Source: Halichoerus grypus (Eukaryota; Chordata; Mammalia; Carnivora; Phocidae). Taken from it: a stretch of DNA of 64,000 nucleotides. A program made the translations under genes and the position numbers. The number at the start of each line of letters is the position of its first letter. Within the stretch, counting starts at the first letter, position 1. Shown piece after piece: positions 32,090 to 43,925 of the stretch. A model generated the notes under the pieces. The model saw only the letters and a list, made by a program, of their open reading frames with translations. It did no database searches and was not told the origin of the DNA. The stretch spans positions 160,114,437 to 160,178,436 of the forward strand of contig NC_135715.1 in the NCBI RefSeq assembly GCF_964656455.1, in the 5' to 3' direction.

Positions 32090-32800
32090 CGACCAACGGT
32101 GCTTCCAGAGGGAGCCTCTCACCCCAACAAGGATTTATGGACTTTGGCCGGTGCCTCGCGCCGCTTACCAGTTGGCCGCGCTCCGCCAGCCGAGGGTCCT
32201 CGGGCCCGCGGGGACCGGGGGCAGCCTGGGGAGGGCACAGAGGGGGGCGCAGCGACCCAGCCCGGGGCGCCGAGGAGAAGCCCTCTCCGAGACGCGGGCC
32301 CCAGCTCGGCTGCGGGGCTGGGCGCCACCGGACTCACCTCACAAACCCCTCGCTAAGCGAGAGAGGGAAGCGGGCTGCCGCGTTGTCCCACCACGCACCT
32401 CTAGGTCGCCGCCAGGCGCCGCTCCGGCCTCCCCGCGCCTACCGGACGACACCCCGCTGACTGGGAGCCGCAGGGAAGGCGGCGTGGGCCCCAGCAGGAA
32501 AGGCCAAATTCCGGTTAAGCACAGCCGGAGAGGGTCGCAGGGTATCAGAGTCCCGTCGGGCAGCCCGGAGGCCGGCTGGGGGATGGGAGGCCTGCCTGCT
32601 GCACACCGAATCTCCCGCCCTGCTCAGGGGGCGGAGTCCAGAAAAGCCAATAGAAAGCGGAGTCAGCCGAGAGCGACGTCGCTGCCCGCCAGTCGGTCTC
32701 GGGCTGTCGGCCCCGCCCATCAAGAAACCTGAGGAAAACGAATCCCTAAACCCTGAGTTCTGGGCCTTTCCTGTCCTCTTTCCGTTTCCGGGGAAGGGCG
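32090..32800 (-). promoter_or_regulatory. ORC2: CpG-island promoter of ORC2
   Basis: About 700 bp with dense CpG in an otherwise AT-rich, CpG-poor window. Visible elements: CCAAT box 32647-32651, GC boxes at 32627-32636 and 32711-32720, ETS-type GGAA cores on the minus strand at 32508-32515 and 32785-32790, and a 12-bp palindrome centred on ACGT at 32672-32683. There is no obvious TATA box, as is usual for housekeeping replication genes. A 229-codon plus-strand open frame here is a by-product of GC richness. The transcription start cannot be fixed from sequence. Confidence 0.85.
32338..32600 (-). other. ORC2: ORC2 exon 1 (non-coding, candidate; 5' end not determined)
   Basis: Exon 2 has an acceptor ten bases before the start codons, so an upstream 5'UTR exon is needed. 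In the CpG island the minus strand reads TTTGTGAG then GTGAGTC, a perfect donor, putting the exon's 3' edge at 32338. An alternative donor (CTAGAG then GTGCGT) would put it at 32399. The right boundary given is only a placeholder within the island. Confidence 0.55.
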
Positions 32801-32950
32801 AAGGAAGTGTTGGTTACACCTGGGGAAATTTGCAGAAGTGTAGCGGGTGTGTGTTAAGGTAATCTTAAAAGTCTTAATTAGTTTCTCCAGACACCTTCTT
32901 TTGAGGAAAAAGATAATGGGAATGAATCTGCGTTTGTGTTTTGTTTTTTT

Positions 32951-33106
32951 ATTTATTTCACAGAGAGCACAAGCAGGGGGAGTGAAAGAGGGAGAAGCAG
33001 GCTCCCCGCTAAGCGGGGAGCCCCATGCGGGACTTGATCCCAGGACCCCGAGAGCGTGACCTGAGCCGAAGCAGACGCTTAACTAACTGAGCCACCCAGG
33101 CGCCCC
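32951..33106 (-). mobile_element. SINEC
   Basis: Minus copy with a short tail; near-exact TGTGTTTTG(T/C)TTTT duplicates. Contains an 11-bp inverted repeat around 33002-33024. Confidence 0.9.
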
Positions 33107-34259
33107 TGTGTTTTGCTTTTTAAACTTTATTTCACCTATTTGGGGTGAAAGGTAGGATTCTATACATCTCAAGGGTTTGGAGTAGGGAGAAGGGAGACAT
33201 TCCTCTCTGGAAACAAGAGAATATGGAAATGGGATCAGACTGCTAAGGGGATGGAGAGATTAAGATAGAATGAATAGATGTACAAAGCTAATGAAGAAAA
33301 GGATTGAACCTACTAGGATACAGTATTACCCACTAACAGAATACTATTTCATTTGGATTCATTTATTCAAAACAACACTACAGAATCCCCTGCATACCAG
33401 ATAATGATAAACCATTGAGTGAGACAAACACGATCTCTGCTGTCACAGTAGATGGTATAGGGGAAGATATTGAACAGACAAGACTGAGAAAAATCCTACC
33501 CTATGAGAAGTTCAGCATTTATTGGACCACGTGGCAGAAGTATCTAACTAAAGGACAGAAGTCAGGAACAATTTCCTTGGAGGAAGAGATGTTTTATTAA
33601 ACTGAGAGTTGAGTAGATTTAAGCCAGGCAAAAAGGGTAAAATTTTCCAGGTGGAAAGCCCAAATCAATATAGCAGGTGCATAAAGGGCCAAGAGGCAAG
33701 TGCCAACGTTGGGTCTGTTGTTTTGAGGGCTAGTTTGGCTCTTGGTGCACTAGTCAGAGTTACTAAAAGATCACTCTGGATAAAGGAGGTAAGAGTGGGA
33801 GCATAAGGAAGGAAGAGATGGAATCACCATTTTGGAAGATGTTTAGGAAATCCACTTGAGAAAGAGAAATGATGATAGCCTGGATACCTCAATATTCCAT
33901 TTTGGTTGGCAGAATTTAAGAAAACAAAGGATAAAGGTAATTTTCTCTACACTGGAAATAAAGAATTTGGGGAAGGGTGAGTAGAAAAAAGAAGAGGAAC
34001 GAACGTAGTCAACAGTTAACAATGAAGTGCTTGAAAAGTTCTTAAAAATGTGAAGATCTAGGAATACTTAATAGATATTTAACTAATATATTATGTTTCT
34101 ATGATGTAAACTCTTCCATCTCCTCTTCAGATCTACACAAAAGTCCATAGACTCAGAGGCTTTGGTTTGAGTGGTGGGTTTTGATTGTTTTTATGGTATA
34201 TTTGTGGAAAATAGAGGGAAGGAGCTGGGGGGTCCCATTTCTCTTAGTCTTTTTCTTTG

Positions 34260-34454
34260 TTCTTTTTTTGTTTTTTGTTTTGAAGATTTATTTATTTGAC
34301 AGAGAAAGAGAGAGAGAGAACAAGCAGGGGGAGCATCAGGCAGAGGGAGAGGGAGAAGCAGTCTCCCCACAGAGCAGGGCTCTATCCCAGGACTCCAGGA
34401 TCATGACCTGAGCTGAAGACAGATGCTTAAGCGACCGAGCCACCCAGGCGCCCC
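34260..34454 (-). mobile_element. SINEC
   Basis: Minus copy; TSD TTAGTCTTTTTCTTTG / TCAGTCTTTTTCTTTG. Confidence 0.92.
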
Positions 34455-34557
34455 TCAGTCTTTTTCTTTGGATAGTTTAATTTATTCAGTTAACTCTGAG
34501 CACCTACCTGTATCAGGAACATAGTGCCCAGATATGTCCCTTACCATTAAGGGACTT

Positions 34558-34766
34558 TTTTTTTTTTTAAGATTTTATTTATTTATTTGACACAGAGAGA
34601 CAGCGAGTGCAGGAACACAAGCAGGGGGAGTGGGAGAGGGAGAAGCAGGCCTCCCGCGGAGCAGGGAGCCCGATGTGGGGCTCGATGTGGGGCTCGATCC
34701 CAGGACCCTGGGATCATGACCTGAGCCGAAGGCAGACGCTTAACGACTGAGCCACCCAGGCGCCCC
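34558..34766 (-). mobile_element. Young SINEC with internal 12-bp duplication
   Basis: Near-consensus minus copy. CGATGTGGGGCT is tandemly doubled at 34671-34694. TSD unclear. Confidence 0.92.
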
Positions 34767-35970
34767 AGGAACTTAGATTCTTGTTGGGTAGAAAGAATCA
34801 GGTAAGTTCATTACAATAAGGTTTAAGTGCAAGGATAGAATTTGCAGAGATCTACTAGGACAATGACCACTTAGTTCAGCTTAGCTAAGCAGAGGAAGGG
34901 CAGCAGAGGAAAAGCTTATCCAACTACAGATGACAGAGAATAGGGGTGGAAAAGGGATTTCAGGAAGAGAGTATGGTATTACAAATGGTGTGATAGTACA
35001 AAGCAGTTTGGTGTTCATTTAAACCTTAAGTAAAAGTTAAAAATGATAGGAGATGGAATGGGAGGAGTCTGAGGCTAAAGAACAGAATTTATCCTCTGTG
35101 ATGGAACCACTGAATAATTGTAACCAGGGACTGATGGGTGTTTTATATTAATCACCAATGACGGTAAATTTGAGAGGAGCAGGGGTCTAGTTAGGAAGCT
35201 ATCAAAGCAGTATGGATATGAAGATGAAGACAGGAGTTTGAACTGTAGTAATAAAACTGGAAAGGAAAGGATGAATTTGAAAAAAAAAAAAAAAAAGGCA
35301 AAGTCAGTAGGATTTGGTAACTGGATATAGAGGTAAGGAAGAAGGAAAATATAAGTCCCAGGTTTCTGGCAAGGTTGTCTGGGTATCAGCTCCCCAGTGT
35401 GCTGTGAAAGATTACAGATAGAGGGAAAGAGTTTAGCTTGAGGCATCTTGACTTTGAAATCCCTTTGAAAGAGAGACATCAAATTATCCTGCAAACAGTG
35501 GATATACGAGTTTGCAATTCATTCAAGAGATCGATAGAGATCCAGGGGTCATCAGTGTAGAGATTAAAGCCAAAGGGAGAAAAAAAGAATTTGCCTTAGG
35601 ATGATGAATAAAATAAGAAATGAAGTGAGGTACCTCATCTTCTGAGACAGGCAGCAAGTAGATGCGCATAGTTGTAGATATAGTTGTTCTTTGAAGTGGG
35701 AGAAAACAGGAAATTAAAACCTTCTAGCATTATGGCCTGCGTTTGATGAAGTAAGAGCTGAGGCTCCTGAGAAAGTGGTACTTAAAGTAATGAAGCTTTG
35801 GAACAGAAACTGAAGGGAATGAGAAAGCAAGCAGGCCAAGAAGTAGAAGGACCTCAAAGTGTTGGAGGCTTAAGGTTGGGGCTAGTGAAGTTGTATTGAT
35901 GCCTACAGTGTTCAGTGAACTGAGTAAGGGAATAGAAAAGGTGGAGTATAGCATTGATATGGACAAGTCA

Positions 35971-35993
35971 TACACACACACACACACACACAC
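35971..35993 (+). repeat. (CA)n microsatellite
   Basis: About 12 CA units. Confidence 0.95.
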
Positions 35994-36119
35994 TGGATTA
36001 ATCTCTTATATTGGCATTTACTGTTTTATATATTTCTTTGGGGAAAAAATTGAGTCAGTGGTTCTGGGTGGAAGAGGAAAGCTTAACTATGAATGCAAAT
36101 GATTGTTACAGGATTAAAG

Positions 36120-36278
36120 AGAGTTTTCAGTACTGATTGCACATGAAAATTACCTGGGGAGGTGATAAAACTACTACTGCTAGATCCCAATCCCAGACAG
36201 CGTGAATGTGGCCTGTGAATGTGGTCATCAGCAATGTCCCAGATGATTTTAACGTGCAACTAGGGTTGAGAACCATCG
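36120..36278 (+). mobile_element. MER5-like hAT relic
   Basis: GCACATGAAAATTACCTGGG, CTAGATCCCAATCCCAGACA and TAGGGTTGAGAACCATCG follow MER5A order. Confidence 0.75.
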
Positions 36279-36570
36279 AGCTAGGGAGAATGAAAATTTT
36301 TGTCAAACGTGAAATCACCTAGATGCTATGCATAAAACACATACTTGCTAAGGGTATGATAGGTCTAGAATGGCAGTGGCAAATACCTCAGCAAATAATA
36401 TCTAGCCAGAGTTTTTAAGATACCAATTTGATTTCAATCCTGCTCAGGAGAAAGCGATTACTTCTATCCGAACACTTAGGAATAAAAGAGAATACAGTAG
36501 TGAAATCCTATTTTATCTCCAGGATTTTCTCATACCAGGGATGATGAGGCCTTCATAAGGCACAAAGTAG

Positions 36571-36763
36571 GGGTGCCTGGGTGGCTCAGTCGTTGGGTGT
36601 CTGCCTTCTACTCAGGTCATGATCCCAGGGTCCTGGGATAGAGCCCTGCATCGGGCTATCTGCTCAGCAGGAAGCCTGCTTCTCCCTCTCCCACTCCCCC
36701 TGCTTGTGATCCCTCTCTCGCTGTCTCTCTGTCAAAATAAATAATTAAATCTTTAAAAAAAAA
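36571..36763 (+). mobile_element. SINEC
   Basis: Plus copy; TSD ATAAGGCACAAAGTAG / ATAAGGCACAAATTAG. Confidence 0.94.
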
Positions 36764-36934
36764 ATAAGGCACAAATTAGTAATGAAAGATTTGGCAGATT
36801 CTCCTTAAAAAATATACACATAATAATTCAAACTCTCAGAAATGAGCCTTAGAATATAATCGTCAATACAGAAAGTTTTGCTGTGTACATAAAGCCATTA
36901 TTTATAATAGTTGTTAGTAAATTTCTATAGATTT

Positions 36935-37115
36935 TTTTATTAGATTTTATTTATTTGAGAGAGAGAGAGAGAGCACAAGCTGGGGGGCAGAGGGAGAGGG
37001 AGAAGCAGGATCCCCACTGAGCAGGGAGCCCGACGTGGGCCTTGATCCCAGGACCCTGGGACCACAACCCAAGCCAAAGGCAGACGCTCAACCGACTGAG
37101 CCACCCAGGTGCCCC
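36935..37115 (-). mobile_element. SINEC
   Basis: Minus copy; exact 16-bp TSD AAATTTCTATAGATTT at 36919-36934 and 37116-37131. Confidence 0.94.
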
Positions 37116-37367
37116 AAATTTCTATAGATTTCTTAAAATTCTGATTTTCTTTGAGGAAATGGGGATATTTCCTAATGAATATTGATTGGAGAGAATAAAA
37201 AATATTTTTGAATTGCTTTTTAGTTAAATTATACAATGATTCAGAACTTAAGCTTGTATTGGGTAGCATGACCTGGCCATAAAATAATTGTTTTCATTCC
37301 TAATGTGTATTAAAAAAGCATTGTTAAAGTGCCAAAAGTGATTGGTCCTTCAAGAGTTATAGAAGTG

Positions 37368-37564
37368 GGCGCCTGGGTGGCTCAGTTGGTTAAGCGACTG
37401 CCTTCGGCTCAGGTCATGATCCTGGAGTCCCTGGATCGAGTCCCGCATCGGGCTCCCTGCTCGGCAGGGAGTCTGCTTCTCCCTCTGACCCTCCCCCCCT
37501 CTCATGTGCTCTCATTCTCTCTCTCTCAAATAAATAAATAAAAAAATCTTTAAAAAAAAAAAAA
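37368..37564 (+). mobile_element. Young SINEC
   Basis: Plus copy; exact 16-bp TSD AAGAGTTATAGAAGTG at 37352-37367 and 37565-37580. Confidence 0.96.
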
Positions 37565-37591
37565 AAGAGTTATAGAAGTGAGCCCCACCCC

Positions 37592-37785
37592 CCCTTTTTT
37601 TAAAGAATTTATTTATTTGACAGAGAGACACAGCGAGAGAGGGAACACAAGCAGGGGGAGTGGGAAAGGGAGAAGCAGGCTTCCCGCGGAGTAGGGAGCC
37701 CGATGCGGGGCTCGATCCCAGGACTCTGGGATCATGACTTGAGCCGAAGGCAGATGCTTAATGACTGAGCCACCCTGGCGCCCCA
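37592..37785 (-). mobile_element. Young SINEC abutting the previous one
   Basis: Minus copy starting 11 bp after the previous element's TSD; own TSD AGCCCCACCCC at 37581-37591 and 37786-37796. The two form a tail-to-tail inverted pair. Confidence 0.94.
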
Positions 37786-38409
37786 AGCCCCACCCCTTTA
37801 TGATGTAACATTTGAAGAAAACTAGGGCTTTAAGTTCGGACTATTATCCATCTTATTTGGATTAGGACCCAGGGCCAGATTTAGACCTTTAGAAACCCTA
37901 AACACAGACGACTGTATTTGTACCCTCTCCTGTGTTGTTCAAAACAATATTAAATCATAATTATAAGTTAGTCCAACAAAATACTGATTTCCTCCCAAGC
38001 TACCTGGCAACATTTTTTTGCAGGGGAGGGATGGGGGTGAGGGCCAGTAAAATATTTTTAAGTTTTCTGAGAGCTTTCTCTGCTTTATTATACTCTAAAC
38101 CAGGTTTTCTCAACTTAGGTTCCTCATATAAACCACAGAAAGACTATGTTTTTCCTCTTGAGAATGGTACACAATTAAGGATAGTACACAATTGGAACCA
38201 TATATGGAGATAAGTTAATTTAGAACTGTGCATTCCTAGGTTATTAGGGCTTATCTTTCATGGGTTTAATTTGCCTATTAGTAATCTAGCTGTACTGAGA
38301 TCCAATCTCCCCTTCCTTCCCATCCCCTATACTTGGCCATGTGGGGATAGGACACGTTTACCAGTAGTTGAGAATAATCAATACTGTATGAAGCAGCATC
38401 TTATGATAG

Positions 38410-38645
38410 GTAAGTGCACAAGTCCATGAGCCTGAGTGTTTGGTTCAATCCCAGCTGTACCACTTACAGTAAGACAGTTAAGATAATAGCTCTGTGACCT
38501 TAGACAGATGAACCTTCCTTTTCTTATAAAAGGAGAATAATAGTACTTATCGGAGACTATTATATTATTGAATTATTGCATTTCCTTTAAAGTGGTTAGA
38601 ATGGTGCTTGGGATGTCCTAGAACCCAGTAAATGTTGTTATTCTT
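38410..38645 (+). mobile_element. MIR relic
   Basis: TTCAATCCCAGCTGTACCAC, then CTCTGTGACCTTAGACAGAT, then AATGGTGCTTGGGATG. Confidence 0.8.
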
Positions 38646-39029
38646 CAATTCAGATAAGAAGACTCTCTGGACCATAAATTGTGACCCTGACCACAGTTGT
38701 ATATGTTAGCAGGACAGGGTCTCTACTATCTTAATATTCACTATTTTATTACAATACCTTAAAGTGGATTTTCCCTTTGTATTTGCCCTCTATTTTCTAA
38801 GGTTTTCAAAATGAGCAAATATTACATTTTTAATAAAAGGAAAAAATGGAAACTTCAAAAAAATTCAAACCGGTGAATCTGATCCTAACTAATGCAGATC
38901 CAGAGTCAAGGCAAAAACAAATTAAGCCAGGCTTCATGAGTTGCTTTAAGCCATTCTCTTCTGGAACTGCTAATCTTTATCAGCAATTTTGGATCAAGAC
39001 ATAATAAACAAGATATTTTAAAAATGCAT

Positions 39030-39220
39030 GACTCTGAGAAACAAACTGAGGGTTCTAGGGGAGGGGGGTGGGGGGATGGGTTAGCCTGGTGATGGGTATT
39101 AAAGAGGGCACATATTGAATGGAGCACTGGGTGTTATACGCAAACAATGAATCATGGAACACTACATCAAAAACTAATGATGTAAGGTATGGTGATTAAC
39201 AACGTAATAAAATAAAATTT
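39030..39220 (+). mobile_element. 5'-truncated carnivore L1 3' end
   Basis: GAGCACTGGGTGTTATACGC, AATCATGGAACACTACATCA and AAAACTAATGATGTAAGGTA mark the L1 end; near-exact duplicates TTTTAAAAATGCAT / TTTAAAAAATGCAT flank it. Confidence 0.9.
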
Positions 39221-40150
39221 TTTAAAAAATGCATTTTATATTGCTTGCATCTGAAATAAAAGGGAGAATAAAGCCTTGGTCCATAAAAAGGAATAATAGC
39301 TATGAGAGGGGGAAAAAAAGGTCTGAGACTTTTCTAGAAAGTACATGTAAAGAAAAGAAAAGAGGGCCTGGGGCTGAGGTCTTCATTCAACCCATATTCT
39401 AAGAGAAGGCTGAAGTATATCTTTAGAAAACACAATGTGGGAAAGACCAAAAAGTTTACTGACTAGAGAACTAACTACTGGTAAGAGTACAGGAAACAGG
39501 CACTTTCATCCATTGCTGAAGAGTGTGTAAATGACAGTAGTAATGCTGGCTCCTCTTTATAAGGACCTTAGGAGAGAAAATTTTCTAACATTTCAGTTTT
39601 AGAAACAGTTGTGCTTCACCTGAGAAACTGATTTGTTTTATATTAAGGATTCTGAAGGTCATGTAATTTAATCTCTCTTTACATTTGGCTGTTTTAAAGT
39701 TCAGAGATAAATTTGTATCTCAACAGTAACATACAGAAACGTATGGCACATATTTTATGTATTAATTTCACTTCTGCCTTCATGTTATTTATTATTTTAT
39801 GGTAGTATGTGTAATTTTATATATAGCTTTAATTAGTTCTATAAATTGCCTTAATAGGGTGTCCTATAAATAAAAAGTTCAGACATACATAAATAAAATG
39901 GCATGCTTTGAAAAAAAATACAACGAAGGACCATTGTAAGGTATAAAATTTAGGTAAGATATAAAATTAACTCAGGGGAATTCGGTCAAAAGCCAAATAA
40001 AGCTGTATTTTTATACTGTACAAAAGAAAATTTACATTCTTAATGTAACTAGATACATCTAGGGGAAAATTACACATCTCTCAAGAAACACAATATTTAA
40101 CATCTTAGATATGTTTCTGCATTGCAGACTGATAATGAATTTTATACATC

Positions 40151-40156
40151 TTTATT
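40151..40156 (-). terminator. HYCC2: Probable distal poly(A) signal of HYCC2
   Basis: The minus strand reads TGTAAATAAAG: an AATAAA overlapped by a Pumilio-type TGTAAATA (40153-40160), with a second TGTAAATA at 40193-40200. A GT-containing stretch follows within about 60 nt. This is the most convincing 3' end, but not proven. Confidence 0.5.
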
Positions 40157-40778
40157 TACAATAAATTAAAATAGTTTTTCATCTCTGGCAGATATTTACA
40201 AGGTCAACAGTGACTACGTTTCACATTTCAACAATCAACAGCATTAACCAATTCAGTAAGACAGTTAAGATAATGGCTTACATGCACCAATAAATATGAT
40301 CTTAAATGTGCGTTTTTTTTCTTCAGCTCTGAAAAAATCAAAGTTTTCACTAGTCCTAGGTTGAAAGGACATTAGTCAATAGGAATCATATTTTCTTCAG
40401 GCCTATCCTATTTAAATTTTCACCAGCACGATTCTCTGAATACTTGGGAAATTTATACCAAGCTACAGGTTGATGGTCTAAAAAAAGAGCTGATCTATAC
40501 ATTCCATATCCTTTTATGAAGCAAACATGTGAAAGTGGGCTATCTCCTGTTTACTTGTGACAGAGATCAGACTATATAATGCTATAACAAAAACCCTTCA
40601 GAAATTGTAACTAAGAAGAGCCAAATTATTATGAGAAAAATAGTGGGAAAATAATCTTTGCACCAAAAAAAAGATTTCTCTTAACCAGTTACAATGAATA
40701 TAAAGTCAGCATAATTTTTAGAATGAGAATCAAAAAGATTCACTGTAAAGTAGTTGAACTTATTACAAATATTTATTC

Positions 40779-40879
40779 ATTTTTAATAGATTTTAAGTAA
40801 TCTCTACACCCAACATGGGGTTCGAACTTACAACATACAAAAGTCGCATGCTCTAAGGACTGAGCCAGCCAGGCACCCC
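40779..40879 (-). mobile_element. Short SINEC variant in the HYCC2 3'UTR
   Basis: Minus (sense to HYCC2) old copy TAAGTAATCTCTACACCCAA ... GAGCCAGCCAGGCACCCC, with a partly matching ACAAATATTT duplicate. Confidence 0.85.
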
Positions 40880-43799
40880 ACAAATATTTTTAAACAACAC
40901 ATGGAGCATTGAGCTTATCTCTCAATTCAGTCTGGATGATAAAACTTAAAAAAAAAAAAAAATCCAAAACTTACATTAGTAATTGTTAGCCAATCTTCTC
41001 TTTCCAAGATAGCTGATCAATACATTCATTACCTTTTACCTACCACCTGATATGAAAAAAAATACACAAAACCTGTTTGCAACATTAGTTAATATACATT
41101 TTGTGTTTTCCCAAAGAAATCCTTACTTAGTTTAAGTAAATCCATCAGATTTTATTGGTCTATACATTTAAAAAATGAGTATTTTAGCTGTTTTCTGCAA
41201 AGAAAAAAAATACCCAGAGTAATCATGTACATAAATTATATTAAAACATACCATTTTAGCCAGTATCATACTTACTGGAAATAATTGCAATTACTTAAAA
41301 GGTGCATTTCCATAACTCCCCCCTCAATTTTATTTTTTAAAAATCCATGATATCATACAATATACCAATTTTAGGAGTTTCCCCTCTTTTTTATTCAATA
41401 CTGACGAGCAGAATCCTTAATTTGAGTTAAGGAGACATGAAAATGTGCCATAAGGAATATTTGGCTTTCTTAACTGGTACTTTTGTTGGAGGTGTAAAAT
41501 GTTGACATAAGAAAACCTCAAATGGAATCTTGTAGGAACTGTATACCTATGTTGCAGATCAAAGAATCTTATAGTATTTATTTCCCCCAGGGCTAGGAAG
41601 CAATCCTTTATGGTAAAGGGACCTCATTCCTTCGCAGTTAGGTACTTTAAAAATTCTATTTGGTTGAGACATTTTCTTTGGTAAATTTTATAATCAACAA
41701 AGTTGTAAAGAATTTCCTCTGATACAATTAACACTGAGCTGTTGACACTCAAATACAGCAAACCAGTTTGATATCAATTCTGTAGTTCGGGATGGACTGT
41801 CCAATTAAATTCATTTCTCTTTGAAAATAAAAGAATTTCCTTATTGAACCTACCTCCAGATACACAATTATAAAAAAAAACTCATATATACTGTAAGCTA
41901 CACTTAATTCTATTTTTTTTGTAAAATATTTAAGTCTAATAGCATAATAGCAGAAATATGAATGTGCCTTAAATTGTAAACATTTTCTCAAGATCCAAAG
42001 TAAAACATAGAACCTACATTTCTGTACTATGCTGCCAGTTATTTCACATCATTCCCAGCTTTCTGCTAACTTCTGTTTGCTCTTGTGTATATTTCTCATG
42101 TGACTAGTGGTTAAGAAATACTGAAGCGAATGAAGTTTCCAAAAGTCTGTAGTTGTGTGTACAGGCTTAGAAGCAATGTGCCTATACGGGTAGGGGAAGG
42201 TTGGGTGATGAGGACTCCTCTAATTCTAATGGCAGGATCACCACACAAATTTCTGGCACCGCCAAAAATCTAATATAGTTTAAGTGCACATTGGTTGACA
42301 TTATGAATATTACTATCCTATGTCTATTCAGTGCCAATATGATATACCCATTAGGTACACAATGCAGGTAATACTAAAATCTATGCCTTATAGTATCAAC
42401 ATGACCACCCTGGAAATGGAAAATTGTACCAATCTGGGGACTCATGATTTTATTAGCACTGTTAACAATTTTACACTGCATTCCATCTTATAATCTGGCA
42501 AATATTCTAATTTTTGAGAGTTTAACTTATCAATTTCTAGTAGGTTTTCAAATAACTTGTTTCTAGAAAGCACTTTAAAAAAATTAAAGTATTACAAATA
42601 AGTGTCTCAACCAACTTAGTGGTTTGAAACATGACAATAATCATTCAACTTCAAAGATAAAAAGTTTCATATTCAGACTTTAATACAGCCATAGTATAGA
42701 AAAGTTGCTCTAAAATTCTTAGATTTTCTGACCACTGGTATGACCTATTAAACATTTTTAACCTGAAAAACAAATACATAACTGAAATACTGATTAAAAC
42801 AAAAACTTACTTTGTAATCCAATATCAGAAATGGAGAGCTCCTCCTTGCCAGTGTTTATATAAATAGTATACTACCCCCTAACAACAGATACTAATTTTT
42901 TAAATTTACAAATGAACATGCAGAGAATTAAATGAGACAACTGATTGTCAACTAAAGTACTCAAAAATGGACCCAAACAAACCTCACAAAGTGAGGTAGC
43001 AGAAACACCCCACACTTCATTAAAATACTCACAAAAATAGTGCAAAAAAAAAAAAAATCTGAAAGAAGTTATTCTCAGTATTCCAGTGTCTAATAAATAG
43101 TTACAATTAATTTAAAGCTACTGAGTGGAATTTGAGAATATACATTGGAAATATTGAGCTTATATAGCTGAGACTACCGCATTTAAGATATTTTATACGG
43201 TATATACACTTTAAATGACATAATGGTCACCATTCCATTATGGAATCATAAGCTTCACACTATAAACCGTTATCAACCACATAAGGAAATATTGCTTGTT
43301 CTCTATCTATTCTAAAGCACAAGTAAGGTTCAATTTTTTTCAACATTAGAAATCAATGGAATAAAATTTATTTAATCTTTACTTTGCAAATACTCCATTG
43401 TGCAACACAATTAACTTGCTACCTAGGTGACTGTGAAAGCTGGCAGATTCAATTACTTTAAAATAGCTAGAAACACTGATCAAAGCCATTTCTTTGGGTT
43501 TATTTTTGCATTTAAATAAATCCCCAGAAATATAATCAACTACAAAATGGCAGCATACAACTGTTATGTGGCAGAAAATAGTAAGGCATAAATTAGAATA
43601 AGAAAAATGTATCTATCCTTACATCTGTGGTATAGATACCTACATTTCCAACACTTCCCCATCTATGTTTATTACTCTACATTTTTTCTGGATTAAGTAC
43701 TTTTCTTAATGTGCTGTATTCACCAACTACTAGACCAGAACTGTAAAGAAACTGCAGAAATGGAGAGTGTTACGTACCACATTTACCATAGTATGAGTA

Positions 43800-43925
43800 C
43801 AGGGAGGCAGTGGGGTGTTAATATGCATTTGACGGGAGACAGGAGTTATATTCTGGCTCTGCTTCTTAGTTATGTGACTTCGATCATGTCACAACCTTTT
43901 GAGCCTCAGTTTCCTGAGGATAGAT
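43800..43925 (+). mobile_element. MIR relic in the HYCC2 3'UTR
   Basis: CTGGCTCTGCTTCTTAGTTA, then TGTGACTTCGATCATGTC, then GAGCCTCAGTTTCCTGAGGA. Confidence 0.75.

Larger units (their letters stand above)
33340..36050 (+). mobile_element. Decayed ancient mammalian repeat (family not assigned)
   Basis: Phrases such as AAAAGATCACTCTGGATAAA, AGGAGCAGGGGTCTAGTTAG, TCCCAGGTTTCTGGC and GATATACGAGTTTGCAATTC belong to an old multi-kb repeat I have seen scattered in mammalian genomes. Split by SINECs at 34260 and 34558. Confidence 0.4.
32801..40150. other. Intergenic region between the ORC2 promoter and the HYCC2 3' end
   Basis: Contains SINECs, MIR, MER5-like, one L1 tail and a (CA)n tract, listed separately. 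No coding exon, tRNA or small RNA recognised. Much of 33340-36050 reads like one decayed ancient repeat. Confidence 0.6.

Noticed and set aside
32043..32732. 229-codon plus-strand open frame in the CpG island
   Set aside because: Overlapping long frames on both strands are expected in GC-rich sequence; proline/arginine/glycine-rich, no recognisable domain, and the island is explained as the ORC2 promoter.
35075..35494. 139-codon minus-strand frame
   Set aside because: Runs through decayed repeat and a poly(A) stretch; no start context, domain or splice support.
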